Notes: generated by a model from the sequence alone, not told the origin. Shown: positions 1-10,936, counted from the stretch's first letter. The stretch is 23,297 nt of DNA from Sporisorium sorghi (GCA_023212695.1 JALCCG010000321.1:1-23297); one strand, 5' to 3'. Numbers and translations are program-made.

Positions 1-23
1 CCGCTCCGCCCCCCCTCCCTTGT

Positions 24-26
<3 letters not shown>

Positions 27-58
<32 letters not shown>

Positions 59-95
59 CCCCCCCCCTCCCCAAAAAAAAAAAAAAAAAAAAAAA
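27..95. repeat. Homopolymer block T32 - C-rich spacer - A23
   Basis: Thirty-two T (27-58) are followed by a 14-base C-rich spacer (59-72) and 23 A (73-95). The T and A arms are complementary, so a single strand could fold into a hairpin with a C-rich loop. Such blocks are prone to length errors in sequencing. Confidence 0.9.
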
Positions 96-143
96 GTCGT
101 CTTCGACACGCTGCTGTCACTCCGTCCTCGCCATCATCATTGC

Positions 144-179
144 TATCATCACCATCATCACCATCATCACCATCATCAA
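144..179 (+). repeat. Short minisatellite, four 9-bp CATCATCAC-like units
   Basis: The units TATCATCAC, CATCATCAC, CATCATCAC and CATCATCAA run in tandem. Further CAT/CAC triplets extend on both sides. No coding role is visible. Confidence 0.85.
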
Positions 180-1290
180 CACCATCGACATCACCTCCAC
201 CCATTACGCACTAACGACATTTCACTCATCTCGACTCGAATCTCCACTCTCGGTCTTTTCTTGCAACTCGACTCTTCGACACTGTCCTTGACGCTGCTTG
301 TTCGATCTTGGGTTTGGTCCTTTTAGCCCGGTCGCATCTACGCTCCTTACTCGTCTCGCTCACTTCAAGCTCGGCGCTTTTCTCGCTCAAGGACATCTCG
401 CATTCCTTGCTGTTCACTCGGCTTCTCTCTGAAACAGCTTGTCGTGCTCTGTACCAGCAGCCACTTTCTCAGCACGCTCTAGTCGCTGGATTGGACACTC
501 TCCACGCCGTCAAGAACCCCTTTGTACCGACTTGTGACTGCTCCTTGTCATCTCATAGGAGCTAGGTCATTTCGGTCAACTGGGAAGCAACCCTCCTTCG
601 CGACCGAGTCTGATCAAAGCCCTCGATCGTTTAAATCACCCCCCTCAAAAGCGGCATTCATCTTTACCATTGGCGCTCGTGCACCTTTGCTAGCTTTCTC
701 TCGATCATCGTCCCTTCGCTGTTCGCTTCGAAGCTACTCCACAGCCCATCACTTCAACCCTTCGCTGCACGACGTGAGTTTCTTTTCTTCTTTTCTTTCA
801 GCCCTTTCTTTCTTTTTTCGGTCGTTGCTTTGCTCCGCCGCTCATATTGCTATTGCATGGACAAAGTTCGACTCGATCCTTTGCTTCGTCCGGCTTTGCT
901 TGATAGTCACGTCGACGACGCCAGCAGCGGATTAGCACCCGGTTCGTCCTTGGCACAAGCAGACATCTGTCATCCGCCGAACCAGAATCAGTGGCCCTCG
1001 TTCTCTACACTTCTCGAGGGCTTCGGGTACTTGTTTGACTCCTAAGCGGATCACTCTTGTTCAACGCGACGGGTCCTGCAATGACACGCTATCAATGCCT
1101 TTCTGGCCAGACGTTTCTAAGAGCCTCCTCAGCCTAACCACTTCTTTCGCCCATTCCCTTTGCAATCTTCTTCTCTTGTTCTTTTGTTCGTTGCTCGTTC
1201 GTTTCGATCTGCCCCCCCCCCCCACACGCACACACCGTCACTCGCAATCGTCCGCACGACGCAGATCGCAACCACCTCGACACGTAACGC

Positions 1291-2841
1291 ATGAGCTTCT
1301 CCAACTCTGCCGCCAGTCGATTCTCTGAAAGCAGCGGCAGCACCACAACCGTAAGTGTGCCACCGTGCATCCAACAACGATGTCCATGCTCTCATTGGAG
1401 GACAAGGCCTCGAGGCTGACTTTGGCCCTGCCTTTAATCTTGTTCGCAACATCAGACATACACCGTCGCCAACCCGGTTCGTCGAGCTTACAACGAGCCT
1501 TCGCAAACCATGACCATGACCATGCCTTTGTCCGGCCTTTCGCCGCCCTCGAAAGGATTTTTCGCCCCCTCGTCCATGCCCACCTCGAGGACAGATGCAT
1601 CGTCCAACGGAAGCATCTCGTCGGCAGTGCCAAGTCGTGGCCGCAGAAGAGAATCCATCACAGGCCAGATGCGTCGCAAAGCCACCGACACAGCCTCTGC
1701 CGCTGGTGCAGGCGGTGCCTCTGGCCTTTGCATGAGCCGCGCCCCGGCAGGTGGACCTGGCTCGCCCACCAGACGCGCGATCCCCATGATGGCTCGCTCG
1801 CCTCGCATGGGCGTCGCCGAGATGGGCGGCGGTCTCTCGACTTCGTTCGGTGCCGCCGCCGAGGCTCTCTCGCTTTCTTCGTCCATCACCTCCAACTCGA
1901 CCGTGGCTCCCGGCTCGTTTCAGGCGCGGAGCAGCGCGCAACCCATCAAACACGAGGGTCGCTCGCAGGGACACTCGCACTTGGGCGTAGAGTGCTTCGG
2001 TCCGTCCAGTCTCGACAGCACCATGCCGATGCCCAGTCCAGGCATGATTGCCAACGGACCCAAGCGCGACCGTCGCTCGTCGGTCAGCTCCACAGGCACC
2101 ATTGGCGAGGACGACGACGACGCCAAGAGCAGCAAGGGTGGCAAGCACGAGGAGCTTCACCGTTGCGAGAGCTGCGCCAAGGTGTACCGCCATCCAAGCT
2201 GTCTCATCAAGCACCGCTGGGAGCACACGGTCTACTGGAAGGAGGCGTCCAAGTTCCTCATGAGCAAGCACCAGCAGGTACAGCTGCTCGAGGCGGCGGC
2301 CATCCTGGTGGGCATGGATGCCAACGCGCGCTCGCTGCCCGAGGAGAAGGCGCTGTGGCCCGCTGCGGTAAGCCCGCCGTCGTCCGGATTGCTCGGCTCC
2401 GAGTCGATCAACTTTGAGATGTTGATGGCGTCGAAGCGCCGAAACACCATTTCGAGCAACGCGAGCAGCGGCAGCCCGGCGCGTCGGACCACGCCTTCGC
2501 TCGTGACCAACGACAGCAGCGACGGCAGCACCACGAGCACGTACGACCCTTCGATGCGCAGCGTCACCATGAGCCCGCTCGCCGGCCTCGGCAACATGCG
2601 TCTCACCGAGAGCGACGCCAAGCACCGCGATGTGGGCCGCTACCGCCTCGACGACAGCGCCAGTGGCAGCGGCAGCGGCAGCGAGCGTGCCGACCGTTCC
2701 GGATCCGCCGAGATGTTTGACGACGAAGACGTTGCTGATGACGAGGCACGCCTGGACGGCGACGACGACGGCGAAGAGCGCTACGGCGCCGATGCTGGCG
2801 GCGACGTGATGGCGAACATGGAGATGGACGATGTCAATTAG
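1291..2841 (+). CDS. Single C2H2 zinc-finger protein, putative transcription factor (two exons)
   Basis: The model is join(1291..1350, 1456..2841), 481 residues. ATG 1291 has an in-frame TAA at 1285. Exon 1 encodes 20 residues and ends at a GTAAGT donor. The reading frame resumes in phase 0 after CAG at 1453-1455; a TAA at 1435 in the exon-2 frame shows that splicing or a later start (1510) is needed. One classical finger is visible: C257-x2-C260-x12-H273-x3-H277, followed by a conserved-looking helix-rich stretch (WEHTVYWKEASKFLMSKHQQ). This flank recurs in fungal one-finger proteins of unknown target, as far as I recall. The rest is low complexity: Ser/Gly-rich blocks, an Asp run before the finger, and an acidic C-terminus (about 430-481) that could act in activation. 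A nuclear regulatory role is inferred from the finger; no target is known. Confidence 0.85.
1351..1455 (+). other. Spliceosomal intron of the zinc-finger gene
   Basis: This 105-base intron has donor GTAAGT, a CTGAC branch-like site at 1416-1420 and acceptor CAG about 35 bases later. Removing it joins two open segments in phase 0. Confidence 0.8.
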
Positions 2842-3030
2842 GCTCGCGCTTGTGATTGCATCTCGATCTCTTCGCCGTTGCTGCATCGTCTCGTGTCGTC
2901 TTGCACCGACCCGCAAAACGTATCGTCGCGGCCCCTTTCTCTTCCATTCTACGGCTGGCGACGACACTTCTTTTTCTTGCTCTTGACAATCCTCTTTCTT
3001 CGTTTCTGCTTCTTGATGGTTCTTTGATCC

Positions 3031-3031
<1 letters not shown>

Positions 3032-3086
<55 letters not shown>
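3032..3086 (+). repeat. Poly(T) tract, 55 bases
   Basis: An uninterrupted run of T lies about 190 bases after the zinc-finger stop codon. It is the longest pure homopolymer in the window. It could belong to the 3' end of that gene, to a promoter element, or be the poly(A) tail of an inserted minus-strand retrocopy; no flanking duplication was recognised. Confidence 0.9.
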
Positions 3087-3090
<4 letters not shown>

Positions 3091-5074
3091 CCTATTGTCC
3101 TTTTGTCGTCACCTCTTTCTCGATGTCCGCTTCGAGAATGTACTATCACATGTCATCTTGTCAAACACGTCCAAACCAAAAGTGAATACATCAGTTTGAA
3201 CAAGGACAGAAGAAGGTCGTGAGTGTGTTGGAGTGAGCGGCGTTGCCAGAGGTCAGATCGGGTGGGAGATCGGGTTTCGTTCTATTCGACAATCGGCGAT
3301 GCGTCACGCGAAGGCAGTAAGTCCGCCCTCTCGACCTTGACAGTCGGATGTGCTTGTCAAGGAGGCACGGCGGAACAAACAGCACGACGAAATATGGGAG
3401 ACGATCAGCTGAATGCGTGACTGAACGGAGGGCGGGGATTGGCTGGGATCGAAATCGGGGCTGATGGCGGCTGCAGCCTCCTTGTCCGCACAAAATCGTA
3501 TCATTTGTTGCTCGTGAAAAAGAAGGCGCTAGAGCCTGGTGGTAACCTCGTCTTCCTCGCGCAATGACCCTCGTTTCTCCGCACTTTGCAAACAGAGCTC
3601 CCCACGTTAGGAAGACCTTCGGTTGGCACAGCAAGCGAGTTAGAGAGACGCAGCGATGATGCAGTCCTCTTTGCACCAATGGTTCCACACAGCGGGTTTC
3701 TTACTGATAGGGAGGTCAACACTGACACCGACACCGACACCGACGTCCACGGATGGCAGGCGAGCGACGTCACTTGCCGTAGAAGCGCGGGGTGGATCGT
3801 TCAGGCACCGGGGAAAAAAACGAAAGAACGGTCATGAGGTCGCTAGAGGGACGAAATGGCCGAAGCCAGTCCAACCCGCGTCGAGCTCGGCTGCAACGTG
3901 GGGAAGTGAGGAAGTGACCACCGACTCTAGGCGAGCCGAGCGAGAAATGAGAAACAAGCTGCCCTTTGTCGAGAGTGTGTGGGGACAAGACGCATCCGAC
4001 TATCGTCGTTCTTGTGGCGGTTTGAGTCTCCGCTGCCATCGAGCTCATGATCCGAAAAAAGAACTTTTGGTGAAACCTCAGGGCCACCTTAACGCTTGTC
4101 ATCAGCCAAGCTTGGAATCCACGTGAGGTCACAGAGTGAGGCAGACTTCATCGGCAGGCATCACCCGCTAATGACGTGAAGAGAAGAAGTAGAGCAGAGG
4201 TTAGGCTGCCTGGTGCGAACAATGACAATGGCGGTTAGTGAAATGGGAAACGTCATTTGCTTTCTCCGCTTTCACTCTCAAGGGCCAAAGCAAACGAGAA
4301 CTGATCAAAAAGCTTCCTACCATGCAGACTGCACCGTTATAGCCTAATCCATCATGAGTCAACGATATCCACCCCGGCCCGATTCAAGCTGTGCATGCGG
4401 AAGATCTGCCTGACCCGAGTCGAATTCGTGAGCCGACCAATCAGCACTTGTCGCACTTGCTTGGCTTGTCTCGAAACCCTAGGTGTGGGTGTCTGAGTCT
4501 AGATGCCGACGAGTTGCAGTGTAAGAAGGAGCGGTATGGACGCCCTTTTTCGCTTGGCATTTCACAGAAAAGGGAATAGTTTTCTTTGTCGGCCGCGCAC
4601 TCGAGAGCCTTCTTTTGGAGCTGGAAAGAGGTCGGTGCCCCGCAAAAGAAGTGCAGAGAAGCCGCCAACTAGGCTGTGACCCACCTTTTGATACGGTCGC
4701 CATGGCGATTGCCTCTATACCGCGCTTTGTTCCTCGTCGTCGAGAACAACAGACAGAAACGATCTCTTTCGTGTGTCAAAGCGTCTAGAGTCCAAGCCTC
4801 ATTTCCGAACAGCTGCTCACCATTTCGAGTTGGAGAAGGAAGAGAGCTCAGACCTTTGCTCGACGTGTTCAGACCATCACTGCAGACTTGCTCCATCATC
4901 CAAACGAGGTTGGATCTTCGTCTGCTCAATTTCGAATGGCCTCCTTCTGAGGAGAGTTGAGCCCTGCTTCTCTTCATTTACCATCTCATTGAGAGACGAT
5001 GAGCCAAGCAAGAGGCTTCGGAACAGCTCGAAGACCAGCCTCTGTCTCCTACGGTCTTTGAAGGCAGGGACACG

Positions 5075-5108
5075 AATAAAAATAAATAAAAATAAATAAA
5101 AATAAAAA
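5075..5108 (+). repeat. AAATAA-rich microsatellite with 10-bp period
   Basis: The unit AATAAATAAA recurs with a 10-base period from about 5081, extended by AATAAAA at the end. It is A-rich on the + strand, the opposite of the nearby T-rich tracts. Confidence 0.85.
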
Positions 5109-5232
5109 TTGGAAAAAGGCAGACGGCGTCGCATCCGACAAATTTGTGTTTCAGCTGCTTGGTCTGACACTGCTCATCTGCCTCGCTTCTTCCCGTCCAG
5201 GCGCAATCCGAGTGTGTCTCTTGTTCCAATGT

Positions 5233-5258
5233 TCTCTCTCTCTCTCTCTCTCTCTCTC
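5233..5258 (+). repeat. TC dinucleotide microsatellite
   Basis: About 13 TC units run in tandem in the pyrimidine-rich region upstream of the Sec14-IML2 gene. Confidence 0.9.
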
Positions 5259-5793
5259 TTTCACCAGCCGAAAGTCCTCTTTTCCACTAAACGAGCCTCC
5301 ACGCTCATTTTTTATTTTTTATTATTATTTTTTTTTCCCTGTGCTTTTCTCGCCGCTGTGACCAATCGCCCATCGCCAAACGGCACCATGACAGAAGATC
5401 AGCTGGTAAAGTGACGAGGAGTGACAGAGAGTTTGTTCCCTCTTGTCGATTTCCCCATATTTCTTGCATGCCTCTCGACCCTTTTTCAGCCTCCGCAACC
5501 GCTTTATTTTTTTTATTTTTTTATTTTATTTTTTTGGCCACCACGCTGCTCATTCGCTGCTGCTCAATCGCCGTGGATGCTCCGTTTTGCCTTTAAATCG
5601 GCTCAGACTGGCGCCTCTTTTTTTTTTTTTTTTTTTTCTCCGCTTTGGCCCTCTCGCATCGCAGCGCAGTGCATTGCCTCGTATCACATCGCATCGAATC
5701 GCATCGCTTGGCCAGCCCAGCATCGCAGCCGTCCTTTTCGGTGCTCAATCACAGATCCTTTGTCTCCCACCGCTTTGCCCCGCTCGGATTCAA

Positions 5794-5799
5794 TATAAA
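5794..5799 (+). promoter_or_regulatory. Possible TATA box for the Sec14-IML2 gene
   Basis: TATAAA sits in the context CAATATAAACC, in a C/T-rich region 527 bases upstream of the ATG at 6326. If it is used, the leader would be about 500 bases. The distance makes this tentative. Confidence 0.3.
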
Positions 5800-6094
5800 C
5801 CATCCATCACATCGCCACCACTCCTCCTCCTGATCCTCTCCATCCTTTAGCTTTTCAAGCATCCTGGGAAAGAGCTCCTTCTCTCCTTCTTTCTCTCTTT
5901 CACCGCCACATCCAGCACACAGTCGCTTCTTGCACTCTGTCTGATACCCGTGCTTGGAGCACTCCCCTTCCTCTTTTTCTCTCGCTGCGATTGGATCCTT
6001 CACTCTTTTTCCCTTTCAATCGTGCTTATTGCTTCGTCTTTTGCTACCAAGCCTTTGACGACTTTCCGCAGCTTTCGAGTCGAATCGCATCTCC

Positions 6095-6122
6095 TTTTTT
6101 TTTTTTTTTTTTTTTTTTTTTT
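6095..6122 (+). repeat. Poly(T) tract, 28 bases, in the promoter/leader
   Basis: A pure T run lies about 200 bases upstream of the ATG of the Sec14-IML2 gene, T-rich on the coding strand. Poly(dA:dT) tracts often exclude nucleosomes in fungal promoters. Confidence 0.85.
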
Positions 6123-6325
6123 GGCGAGACTGCAGTTTCTAGGCTCTTCTACTTTCGCAGCTGTCGTATCGGCAATAGTCGTTTCAGCTGTGCCAACAGA
6201 GCGATCCGCCGTCACTTCGATTCGGCTCTGCAGGTGACAACTTTGCGTTTCACTCGAAACCCGCCCGCTTTCCTCCTTTCCACATCATCGGAGCAGCCTC
6301 GCTCTCCGTCTCGACACACATCAAC

Positions 6326-9300
6326 ATGGCTTCCGTCAAAAACGAATATGGCGAGGAGATCCTTCCTGCCTACAAGGGTAAGTGCCTTTTTTCCCTCCCT
6401 TCATCCCCTTGCTCGCCCGCCAATCTCGGCTCGGCGTGGCATTCTGCGTTTTGTCAAGCGGTCTCTTCCGCCCGTCAGCCAGTTCTGGCGGATGCGAGAC
6501 TATCAGCCAGCATCTGACGTCGGCGCTGCGTCAAACTTCAGTTGCACTTGTCGACAGCTGATGCAGCACATCGTGTGCGGCGATTGTTGGAACCCAAAAG
6601 ACCAAAACACTAACCTTAATCTTGCCTTTTTTTTCTCTCCGATCTGTTCCCTCCAGGCAACCTTTCCACTTCGCAACAAAGAGACCTCCGCGAAATGTGG
6701 AGACGTCTTTTTGAGCTCTTTGAGAAGAACAAGGATGTCTCGGAGCGCATCATGGCCCAGGGCGGCCCCAGCAAGATGAGCAAGAAGAAGAGCGACGCCC
6801 CGCCCAAGAACGAAAAGGACACCGGCAAGGACATCCCCAAGGACGACAAGGCCAAGGAAGAGGCCAAGAAGATGGAAGAGATGAAGGAGATGAACGAATT
6901 CATCGACACCTACGGAGGCCCCATCCTCCGTCTCACCGTCTGGGAGTTCACCAAGATGGACCACCCGGACACGTCGGTGCTTCGTTTCCTCCGTGCTCGT
7001 AAGTGGGACATTGACCGCGCCCTTGCCATGTTGGCCGCCGCCTGCAAGTTCCGTCTCGAGAAGGACGTCGCCGGCATCATCTTCAAGGGCGAGGACGGCC
7101 TCAAGGACGTGCCCGGCTTCATGAACCAGATGCGACGAGGTATATCCTATATCAAGGGAAGCACGGACAAGAACGAGAACCCCATCTACTTTATCCACGT
7201 CGCCCGCCACTTCACCAGCGCACAGAAGCACGAGGTGCTCCAGGACTACGTCTTGCTCGCCATGGAAAACGCCCGTATGATCACCACCCCGCCCTACGAG
7301 AAGGCCGTCGTCGTCTTCGACATGGCCGGCTTCGGTCTCAAGAACATGGACTGGCAGTGCGTACTCTTCCTCGTCAAGTGTCTCGAAGCCTACTACCCAG
7401 AGTCGCTCCAGCGCATCTACATCAACGGTGCTCCTTGGATCTTCAAGGGTATCTGGCAGGTGCTCCAGCCCATGCTCGACCCCGTCGTGCGAGACAAGAT
7501 CAAGTTCTCGAGCAAGGCCAAGGACCTCGAGGAGCTCGTCCCCGCTTCCAAGATCCGCAAGGGTATGGGCGGCACCATGGACTGGGACTGGGACTACATC
7601 GAGCCCCAGGCCGGCGAGAACGACATCCTCAAGGACACCAAGTCGCGCGCCAAGATTGAGGCCGAGATGAAGGAGCTCACCGACAAGTTTGAGGACGTCA
7701 CCCAAGAGTGGTTCGAGACCACCTCCAAGGATGACGACAACCCGGACCTCGCCTACCGCCGCGAGGTGCTGGCCAAGCAGATCCGTGTCAAGCACTACCA
7801 GCTCCAGCCCTTCAACCGTGCCAAGAACATCTACCAGCGCGCCGGCATTATCACCATGGACGGTACCGTCACGTGGGAATACCCGCAGACCGACGGCAAG
7901 GTCATCACCCAGGTGGTCAACGACCGTCACAACTACGGCGCGCTCATCAAGTGGCTCAAGGACCACAACCAAGACACGCTCGAGGACTCGTACGGCCACA
8001 AGAAGCTCGCTGAGATCTGCACCGATGGCACCATCAAGAAGTCGTACGGCGGCGGCGGAAAGGCCGGCAAGTCGAGCGACGCTGCCTCGGCCAAGTCGGG
8101 CAAGAAGTCGTCCAAGAAGGGCGGCGAGGCGGCTGCAGGTGCCGTCGGCCTCAAGAAGTCCAAGAGCAAGAAGAAGAAGCCCGAGCCCGAACCCGAGCCG
8201 GAGCCCGAAGAGTCGGAGGAGGAGGACGACTTTGAAGACCCCGAGTCCGAGTCCGAGCCCGAGCCCGAACCTAAGCCCGCTGCGCGTACCAAGCGCTCCG
8301 CTTCGTCCAGCAAGAACCTGGCGCGCAAGCCAAGCAAGAAGGCGGTCGAGCCTGAGCCAGAGCCTGAACCTGAGCACGACGAGCACACCGACGAAGAGCA
8401 CGAGCAGCCCCAGACGTACACTGGTGCCGCTGCCGGTGCCGTCGCTGGTGTTGCTGCCGGTGTCGGTGGTGCTGCCGCCGCTGGTCTCAGCTACTTGCGT
8501 GGTGGCAACAAGAACGGAGCCAACGGCGCCAACGGTACCAATGGCAGCAACGGGTACGCCAACTCGCGTGGTGCTCAGAACTACCGCGACGACGTGCACG
8601 ACGAGGAAGACGAAGAGGAGGACGACGACGAGGACCACGGCGTCGCTCGCCCCGGTCAGCGTCAGCAGCCCCGCACCGTCGACCACTACCCGGACGAGGA
8701 AGACGACTACGACGAGGCCCAGAGCCCCGACGACGACCAGATGTCGGCCTACTCGGACGAGTCGATCACGCCCGAGACGGCGGTGCGCCCCGACTACATG
8801 AACGTCAAGATCAGCGCCTCGGACTGCCGCATCGACGACAACGACTGCCGCGAGGACCTGGCCACGGTGCGCGAGGCCATGGCGCTTTTCCTCAACTCGC
8901 GCATGCGCGAGGCCGAAGAGCTCTGCATGGACGGCGCCAGCGCGCGTCTGTACAAGGCCGAGGGCATGGCGCTCATCAACTCGCTCAAGTCGGTTTTGAC
9001 CTTCGAGCCTGCCGACTTTGAGACGGGCATCATGTGCTGCCAGCACTCGATGAAGATCGCCGGCTTCCTGCGCAAGAAGCAGGGCACCATCGGCAAGCTC
9101 ATCAGCGGCAAGAAGGGCGGCTTCCGCTCCATGAGCCTCGTGCAGCTCCACGCCGAGCTCGTGTTTGCCGAGTCGCAACTGCTCAAATCGGTGCTCGGCA
9201 TCTTCTACTCCGGTGACAGCATTGGCTTTGTCAAGCAGGCTCTGGGCTTGCGCTCGGCCTACTTCCATGTGCGCGAGCTTTTCAAGTTTGTCGAGGCGGT

Positions 9301-10936
9301 CGATGCCGAGGCTGAGGAGGCTGAGGTCTCGGGCAAGCGCGCCAACGTGGTGCATCTCGACCAGGACTTCCGATCGGGTGTTTACCTTGGCAACGCTTTG
9401 TGCTCGCTCGTGCTTTCGATGCTGCCCAAGAACACGCTCAAGATCATGGAGGGCTTTGGTTTCGTCGGCGACCGCAAGTTCTCGCTCGACCTGTTGGCGC
9501 GTGCCGGTGGTTGGAGCAAGAGCAAGCCGCTGCCCACCATCTCGGCCGATGAGGAAGGCGTGCGACGACCGCTGTGCGATATTACGATGCTCATGTATCA
9601 CCTGTGGATCTCGAGCTACATCCCTGTCACGGAGCTCGACTTTGAGTTTGCGGACAAGGTGCTCTCGTGGAATATGGTGCGCTTCCCCAACGGCACCTTC
9701 TACCTGTTCTGGTCGGCGCGTCTGTACGCTGCCCAGGCGCTGCCCGAGAAGGCGATCGAGTACTACCGCAACGCCATCGAGTCGCAGCGCGAGTTCAAGC
9801 AGCTCCACCACATATGCTTCTGGGATCTGTCGCTGACGTACCTGTGCACGTGCGACTTTGCGCGTGCGTACGAGTGCTACGACGTGCTCTCGCGCGAGTC
9901 GAACTGGTCCAAGGCGATTTATCAGTACGCCAAGGCGGTGATGCTCTACGAGACGGGCATGGACGACCGAGCCAAGAGCGCCACCATCATGCGCACCGTC
10001 GGCAAGCTCACCAAGAAGGTGGCCGGTCGCCAGATCCCCTTCGAGCGCTTTGTGGCGCTCAAGGCCAAGAAGTACATTGCGCAGCAGAACCGTCTGCCGC
10101 TGCCCGGTCTCGAGTTTTCGTACCTGTGGCACTGCATCGGCCAGACGCCCGTGTTCCTGCTCGTCGAGAACACGCTGACGCGCATCGACGAGTTTATCGA
10201 CGAGCTCGAGTCGTACCACAACCCCAAGTCTTACGGCACGGGCGAGAACGAGTACTGGTCGTCGTACTGCCTGGCGTTCTTCCTGCGCGGTGTGGCGCTG
10301 CGCTTTGTGGCGTACCCGGAGCCACAGACGCTGGTGCGTCTGCCTGCCGACGACACGGTGGGTCCGATCGAGGAGATCCAGGCGGACGCTGTGCAGTCGT
10401 TCAACAAGGTGTTTGAGCACGGCGCCAAGCTGGACGAGGTGGATCGCTACCTGGTGTACTTTGCGCACTACGAGCTCGGCCGTCTGCGCAGCTGCATGGG
10501 CCAGGACGAGGCGGCCAAGACCGAGTTCCGCAAGGTGCTGTCCGGCAAGCCGCTCGAGGCGAAGGGCAAGGGTCTGATCGGCGGTGGCAGCAAGGCCAAC
10601 TACCTGCTGAGCAACATGTGCCAGGTGCGCGCACACGCTGCGATGGAGACGATGCGCATCCAAAAGTCGAGGTCGCGCGCCTCGTTCTTCCACGGCACCG
10701 AGGGATCGCTGGCGAGCCAGAGCATTGCGTCGAAATCGACCCGCTCCAACTCGCTGGCTTCGTCGACGAGCCGAAACATGACTTCGCGGGGCACGTCCAT
10801 GTCGAGCCGATCGGGACGCGCGAGCATCAAGTCGAACACGTACGATGCGGATGATGCGTACCGCAGCTCGGTACACGGTCGTCCTCGTGCTGACACGGGT
10901 GGATCGCAGGGCACCGACTATTCGCGTCGACGATGA
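6326..10936 (+). CDS. Sec14/CRAL-TRIO lipid-transfer domain fused to IML2/TTC39 domain
   Basis: The model is join(6326..6377, 6657..10936), 1443 residues. The ATG has a strong context (AACATGG), and splicing restores one frame to the TGA. Residues about 122-143 (SVLRFLRARKWDIDRA) are a CRAL-TRIO N-terminal helix. Residues about 170-330 form a Sec14 lipid-binding fold with the hallmark FLVKCLEAYYPE and APWIFKGIWQ segments, closest in memory to yeast Csr1/Sfh2. A charged linker (about 480-730) carries three Glu-Pro blocks, Lys-rich and Asp/Glu-rich runs, a Gly/Ala-rich hydrophobic stretch (606-631) and Asn-Gly repeats. Residues about 733-1340 match the IML2/TTC39 (DUF3808) TPR family, including NGTFYLFWSARLYAAQALPE. 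A Ser/Arg-rich tail ends the protein. Sec14 proteins move or sense lipids; yeast Iml2 is linked to lipid droplets and inclusion-body clearance. The joint function is inference. An internal start (ATG 8741 or 8798) making IML2 alone is possible. Confidence 0.88.
6378..6656 (+). other. Spliceosomal intron of the Sec14-IML2 gene
   Basis: This 279-base intron follows codon 17 plus one base. It has donor GTAAGTG, a CTAAC branch site at 6610-6614, a T-rich tract and acceptor CAG at 6654-6656. Joining gives a glycine codon across the junction and an open frame on both sides. Confidence 0.85.
8179..8405 (+). repeat. Three Glu-Pro repeat blocks encoded in the linker
   Basis: Alternating Glu/Pro codons (GAG/GAA with CCC/CCG/CCT) occur at about residues 526-535, 546-558 and 582-590. 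They are separated by acidic, then Ser/Lys/Arg-rich segments. Synonymous codons vary between units, so the protein pattern is kept while the DNA has diverged, which suggests selection on the protein. Confidence 0.75.

Larger units (their letters stand above)
1..1290. other. Intergenic region / long pyrimidine-rich upstream region of the zinc-finger gene
   Basis: No convincing gene is seen here. Open frames in this stretch are short, often lack an ATG start, and do not show the G/C-ending codon bias of the real genes in the window. The stretch holds a T32 - C-rich - A23 homopolymer block (27-95), a 9-bp CATCATCAC-type minisatellite (144-179), a 10-bp palindrome GCTTCGAAGC (725-734) and a C12 run (1212-1223). 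Much of 700-1290 is C/T-rich on the + strand, as expected for a fungal promoter or leader. A GTGAGT at 774 followed by TTTCAG about 30 bases later is too close to be called a leader intron. Confidence 0.6.
2842..6325. other. Long gene-poor intergenic region with the upstream region of the Sec14-IML2 gene
   Basis: No gene is supported in about 3.5 kb. The largest open frames (165 aa on the - strand at 3191-3688; 156 aa on the + strand at 3656-4126) resemble no family I know and lack the codon bias of neighbouring genes. It contains T55 (3032-3086), three GACACC units plus GAC (3724-3744), a CCAATCAG box (4437-4444), an A/T 10-bp repeat (about 5075-5108), a TC dinucleotide run (5233-5258), T20 (5618-5637) and T28 (6095-6122). 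From about 5140 to 6325 the + strand is strongly C/T-rich, typical of a fungal promoter and leader. A noncoding RNA or decayed element cannot be excluded. Confidence 0.55.

Noticed and set aside
1060..1068. A tRNA B-box-like sequence (GTTCAACGC); a similar GATCAACTC lies near 11235
   Set aside because: Neither has a matching T-stem or an A box at the right distance.
1129..2967. A 612-codon open frame on the - strand opposite the zinc-finger gene
   Set aside because: It is again a shadow of codon bias; the translation is Arg/Ala/His-rich and the sense strand carries a clear zinc finger and intron.
3191..3688. A 165-codon - strand frame
   Set aside because: It shows no recognisable domain and lacks the G/C-ending codon bias of real genes here.
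5146..5361. A small + strand frame starting with a signal-peptide-like sequence (possible effector)
   Set aside because: It starts at GTG, and the rest is translated TC and T repeats.
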